DNA from: JBOHSA01 sp050732995
Lineage (GTDB): Bacteria > Gemmatimonadota > Gemmatimonadetes > Gemmatimonadales > GWC2-71-9
Reading direction: 5' to 3'
DNA length: 19,718 nucleotides
NCBI GenBank assembly: GCA_050732995.1
Contig: JBOHSA010000186.1
Coordinates: 1 to 19,718, forward strand
The notes under the pieces are model-generated. The model did no database searches. It had not been told where the DNA came from and saw nothing but the letters and a program-made list of their open reading frames with translations. Position numbers and translations under genes: made by a program. Every line of letters begins with the position of its first letter. Position 1 is the first letter of the stretch. Positions 17,316-19,718 of this stretch are shown here, in pieces.

Positions 17316-19385
17316 CTAACCCCGAGCATGAGCCCGGAGGTCCACGGGACCGCGCAAGAGCTGGGCATTGATCGCCACGATCACGGTCGAGGCCGACATG
17401 AGCACCGCGCCGAGCGCGGGCGACAGGAGAATCCCCAGCGCCCCGTAGAGCGCGCCCGCCGCAAGCGGCAGCGCCACGGCGTTGTAGCCCGTCGCCCACC
17501 AGAGGTTCTGCACCATCTTGCGGTAGGTGGCGCGCGCGAGCTCCACGATGCGCGCCACGTCGCGCGGGTCGGACCGGACGAGGACGATGTCCGCGGACTC
17601 GATCGCGACGTCAGTCCCCGCCCCGATGGCGATCCCGACGTCCGCCTCGACCAGCGCCGGCGCGTCGTTCACGCCGTCGCCCACCATGGCGACCGTGAGC
17701 CCCCTGGCCTTTACCGCTCGAATCTTCGCCGCCTTCTGGTCCGGCAGCACTTCCGCGAAGTAGTCGTCGAGCCCGAGCTCCTCCGCCACCCAACGCGCCA
17801 CGGCGGGCGAGTCGCCCGTGAGCATCATCGCCTTGATGCCCGTCTTCCTGAGCCGCCGGAGCGCCTCGCGCGACTCCTGGCGAATGATGTCGGCCAGCGC
17901 AATGGCGCCGGCGACCTTGCCGGCGACGAGCACGTGGACCACGGTCTTCCCCTGCTCCGCCAGGCGCGCGACGCGCGGGTCGCTCACCGCGAGCCCCTGG
18001 TCGCGTAAGAACCCGGGGCTGACGACCTTCACCTCGACGCCGTCCACCACGGCGCGCGCGCCCTTCCCCGGGATGGCCGTGAACTCGGCCGGCGCCGGGT
18101 GGCGGACGCCTCGCTCTTCGGCCGCGCGGACGATGCCCGCCGCGATGGGGTGCTCGGAGCGGCTCTCGAGCGCCGCCGCGAGCCGCAGAAGCTCGCTCTC
18201 CTGCCGGCCGTCCAGCGCGACGACGTCGGTCACGCCGAACCGTCCCTCGGTCAGCGTTCCCGTCTTGTCGAACACGATGGCGTCAAGCTCCCGCGCCCGC
18301 TCGAACGCGGAGCGATCTCGGATCAGGAGCCCGCTACGGGCGGAGAGAGTGGTCGAAACGGCCACCACGAGCGGCACCGCGAGGCCCAGCGCGTGGGGAC
18401 AGGTGATGACCATGACCGTCACCATCCGCTCGAGCGCGAAGCCGAAATCGCGGCCCGCCACGAGCCACGCCCCGAGGGTCGCGGCGCCCCCGCCGATCGC
18501 GATCAGAGTCAGCCAGAGCGCCGCCCGGTTCGCCAGGTCCTGGGTGCGGGAGCGGGTCTCCTGCGCGCGGCGCACCATGTCGATCACCTGCGACAGGTAG
18601 GTCTCGGCACCGGTCTTGGTCACCCGGATCGTGATCGCGGCCTCGCCGTTCACCGAGCCCCCAATGACGTCGTCGCCCTCCCCCCGCTCCACGGGTTGCG
18701 ACTCACCCGTGAGGAGCGCTTGGTTCACGCTCGTGCGTCCCGTGACGATCGCGCCGTCGGTGGGCACCTTCTCGCCTGGCTTGACGAGGACGCGGTCTCC
18801 GTGCACGAGCTCGGTCACGGGCACGTCCTCAGTCGTGCCGTCGGGACGCTCACGCTGCGCCTCGGCCGGGAGCAGCCGGACGAGCTGCTCCACCGCCCGC
18901 GAGGCGCCAAGCACCGAGCGCAGCTCGATCCAATGGCCCAACAGCATGATGTCGATGAGCGTCGCCGTCTCCCAGAAGAACACGTTGCCCGGCAATCCGA
19001 CGACGACGGCCGCGCTGTAGACGTAAGCGACGCTGATCGCCAGGGCGACGAGCGTCATCATGCCGGGCAGCTTTTGCCGCAGCTCGCCCGCCAGACCGGT
19101 CAGGAACGGCCAGCCGCCATAGAAGTAGACGGCCGTAGCGAAGAGGAGCTCGACGAACCGGTCTCCGCGGAACGCGAGCACCCCGCGCAGTCCGAGGAAG
19201 TGCTGGACCATCTCGGACGTCGTGAGGACCGGAACGGTCAGCGCGAGGGAAACCCAGAAGCGGCGGCGGAAGACGGCCACATGCTCGGCGCGGCCCCCGT
19301 GCCCCTCGTGGCCCCCGTGGCCTCCGTGGCCCCCGTGACTCTCGGGCGTCACACCCGCGCCGGAATCACGACCAGCGTTCTTCAC
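17316..19385 (-). CDS. copB: Copper/silver-exporting P1B-3 ATPase (CopB type)
   Basis: This P-type ATPase of 689 residues has the complete P1B-3 signature: CPH in helix 6 (329-331), N-x5-GYN-x4-P in helix 7 (NLWWATGYNAVALP) and P-x6-MSxST-x5-N in helix 8. It also has DKTGT (phosphorylated Asp near 373), SEHP, TGES, TGDS and MVGDGVNDAP. The N-terminus is His-rich (HGGHGGHGGHEGHGG) and lacks a CxxC heavy-metal domain, as expected for CopB. It exports copper or silver across the inner membrane. The GTG start at 19385 overlaps the upstream stop by 4 nt (GTGA), so it is translationally coupled to the binding-protein gene. Another GTG at 19388 is possible. Confidence 0.93.
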   Translation of the reverse strand: MKNAGRDSGAGVTPESHGGHGGHGGHEGHGGRAEHVAVFRRRFWVSLALTVPVLTTSEMVQHFLGLRGVLAFRGDRFVELLFATAVYFYGGWPFLTGLAGELRQKLPGMMTLVALAISVAYVYSAAVVVGLPGNVFFWETATLIDIMLLGHWIELRSVLGASRAVEQLVRLLPAEAQRERPDGTTEDVPVTELVHGDRVLVKPGEKVPTDGAIVTGRTSVNQALLTGESQPVERGEGDDVIGGSVNGEAAITIRVTKTGAETYLSQVIDMVRRAQETRSRTQDLANRAALWLTLIAIGGGAATLGAWLVAGRDFGFALERMVTVMVITCPHALGLAVPLVVAVSTTLSARSGLLIRDRSAFERARELDAIVFDKTGTLTEGRFGVTDVVALDGRQESELLRLAAALESRSEHPIAAGIVRAAEERGVRHPAPAEFTAIPGKGARAVVDGVEVKVVSPGFLRDQGLAVSDPRVARLAEQGKTVVHVLVAGKVAGAIALADIIRQESREALRRLRKTGIKAMMLTGDSPAVARWVAEELGLDDYFAEVLPDQKAAKIRAVKARGLTVAMVGDGVNDAPALVEADVGIAIGAGTDVAIESADIVLVRSDPRDVARIVELARATYRKMVQNLWWATGYNAVALPLAAGALYGALGILLSPALGAVLMSASTVIVAINAQLLRGPVDLRAHARG
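19292..19338. repeat. 9-bp repeats encoding the His-Gly-Gly metal-binding tract of CopB
   Basis: GTGGCCTCC/GTGGCCCCC-type units repeat about four to five times, and on the minus strand they read as His-Gly-Gly triplets. The period is a multiple of three, so copy changes would lengthen or shorten the tract without a frameshift. Confidence 0.75.
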
Positions 19386-19718
19386 CACCGGTCCGGCTTC
19401 CCCGCGTCGGGCACGAACAGGCTCTGGCCGTACTTCACCTTGCCGAACTCGCCGATCAGCCGCTGGGTCTCGGTGTCCACGAGAAAGTCGGCCAGGGCCC
19501 GGGCGCCGGCGGTGTTCACGCGAGGAGCGTTCCGCGCGTTGACCTCCATGACGTGGTAGACGTTGTAGAGGATCGGATCTCCTTCGACCACCGGGACGAG
19601 CTGCACGCGGTCGCGCCACACGAGGTACGTGGCGCGGTCGGTGAGGGTATAGGCGCGCTTCTCGTCGGCCATCTGCAGGGTCTCACCCATGCCCTGCCCC
19701 GACTCGATATACCAGCCC
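19382..19718 (-). CDS. Tungstate/molybdate-type ABC substrate-binding protein, C-terminal part
   Basis: The frame runs off the right edge. The visible C-terminal part (about 111 residues) contains WYIESGQGMGETLQMADEK given in two parts: WYIESGQGMGETL and MADEKRAYTLTDRATYL. Then follow LYNVYHVMEVNARNAPRVN and ADFLVDTETQRLIGEFG. This is the TupA/WtpA-like C-terminal lobe that binds tungstate or molybdate in the periplasm. The ATG at 19690 is internal to the motif, so the true start is outside. The stop overlaps the CopB start (GTGA), an unusual pairing because TupA genes normally precede tupB/tupC. Confidence 0.78.
   Translation of the reverse strand, partial: GWYIESGQGMGETLQMADEKRAYTLTDRATYLVWRDRVQLVPVVEGDPILYNVYHVMEVNARNAPRVNTAGARALADFLVDTETQRLIGEFGKVKYGQSLFVPDAGKPDRW

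Noticed and set aside
18099..19559. 486-residue plus-strand frame opposite copB
   Set aside because: Antisense shadow of a complete P1B-3 ATPase; no recognisable domain.
19386..19619. N-terminal extension of CopB to 767 residues
   Set aside because: The first 78 residues are an out-of-frame read of the binding-protein gene; the GTGA overlap gives a natural start.

Overview
The window is GC-rich chromosomal DNA. It most resembles an environmental Gemmatimonadota genome or a neighbouring soil phylum. I infer this from the Mla (MCE) operon style, the 'polyketide cyclase'-type SRPBCC pair, the secreted Cys/His-rich protein beside a metal-resistance outer-membrane protein, the four-helix-bundle protein and the apparently leaderless promoters. 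No marker gene settles the taxonomy.

Layout. 1-1450 looks like the end of an integrated element: the 3' part of a tyrosine recombinase (+), a DUF4258/DUF2283 toxin-antitoxin-like pair (-), and a small conserved orphan protein (+). 1482-1850 is a tRNA unit (-): a good sigma70-type promoter, tRNA-Ala(CGC), a repeat hairpin, tRNA-Gln(CTG) and a terminator. 1977-2944 holds two tandem SRPBCC paralogues. 3002-6424 (-) is mlaE-mlaF-mlaD-rnz: the phospholipid-transport permease, ATPase and MCE protein, followed by tRNase Z. 6495-8144 has mutY (+), a four-helix-bundle protein (-) and a DUF2203 protein (+). 8169-13809 is a long run of minus-strand genes: amino-acid permease, a possible 41-aa peptide, glutamine-dependent NAD+ synthetase, acyl-CoA thioesterase, patatin, CBS protein and a small membrane protein. 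13855-19718 is an envelope and metal region: a DUF4384 protein, a putative outer-membrane protein, a Cys/His-rich secreted protein, an NTF2-like secreted protein, a CopB-type P1B-3 ATPase and the end of a tungstate/molybdate-type binding protein.

The most striking feature is the short tandem repeats scattered through the window. One family is an octamer, consensus NGGCTAAG, in direct and inverted arrays. Because 8 is not a multiple of 3 and the unit carries TAA on one strand and TAG on the other, three perfect copies stop translation in all six frames. At least seven genes have their stop codon inside such a unit. A set of period-7 repeats (GGAATGC/GGATTGC and relatives) occurs both between and inside genes. 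mutY carries an internal octamer array whose two in-frame stop positions are mutated away, an internal heptamer array, a G9 run, and a stop codon supplied by another octamer array. The nadE interdomain linker is largely built from two heptamer arrays. These resemble in concept the cyanobacterial STRR heptamers, but I do not recognise the octamer as a described element.

A second theme is transcription start: six genes have a TAnnnT hexamer 6 or 8 nt upstream of the start codon and no Shine-Dalgarno sequence, suggesting leaderless mRNAs. No stretch longer than 300 bases lacks a gene.
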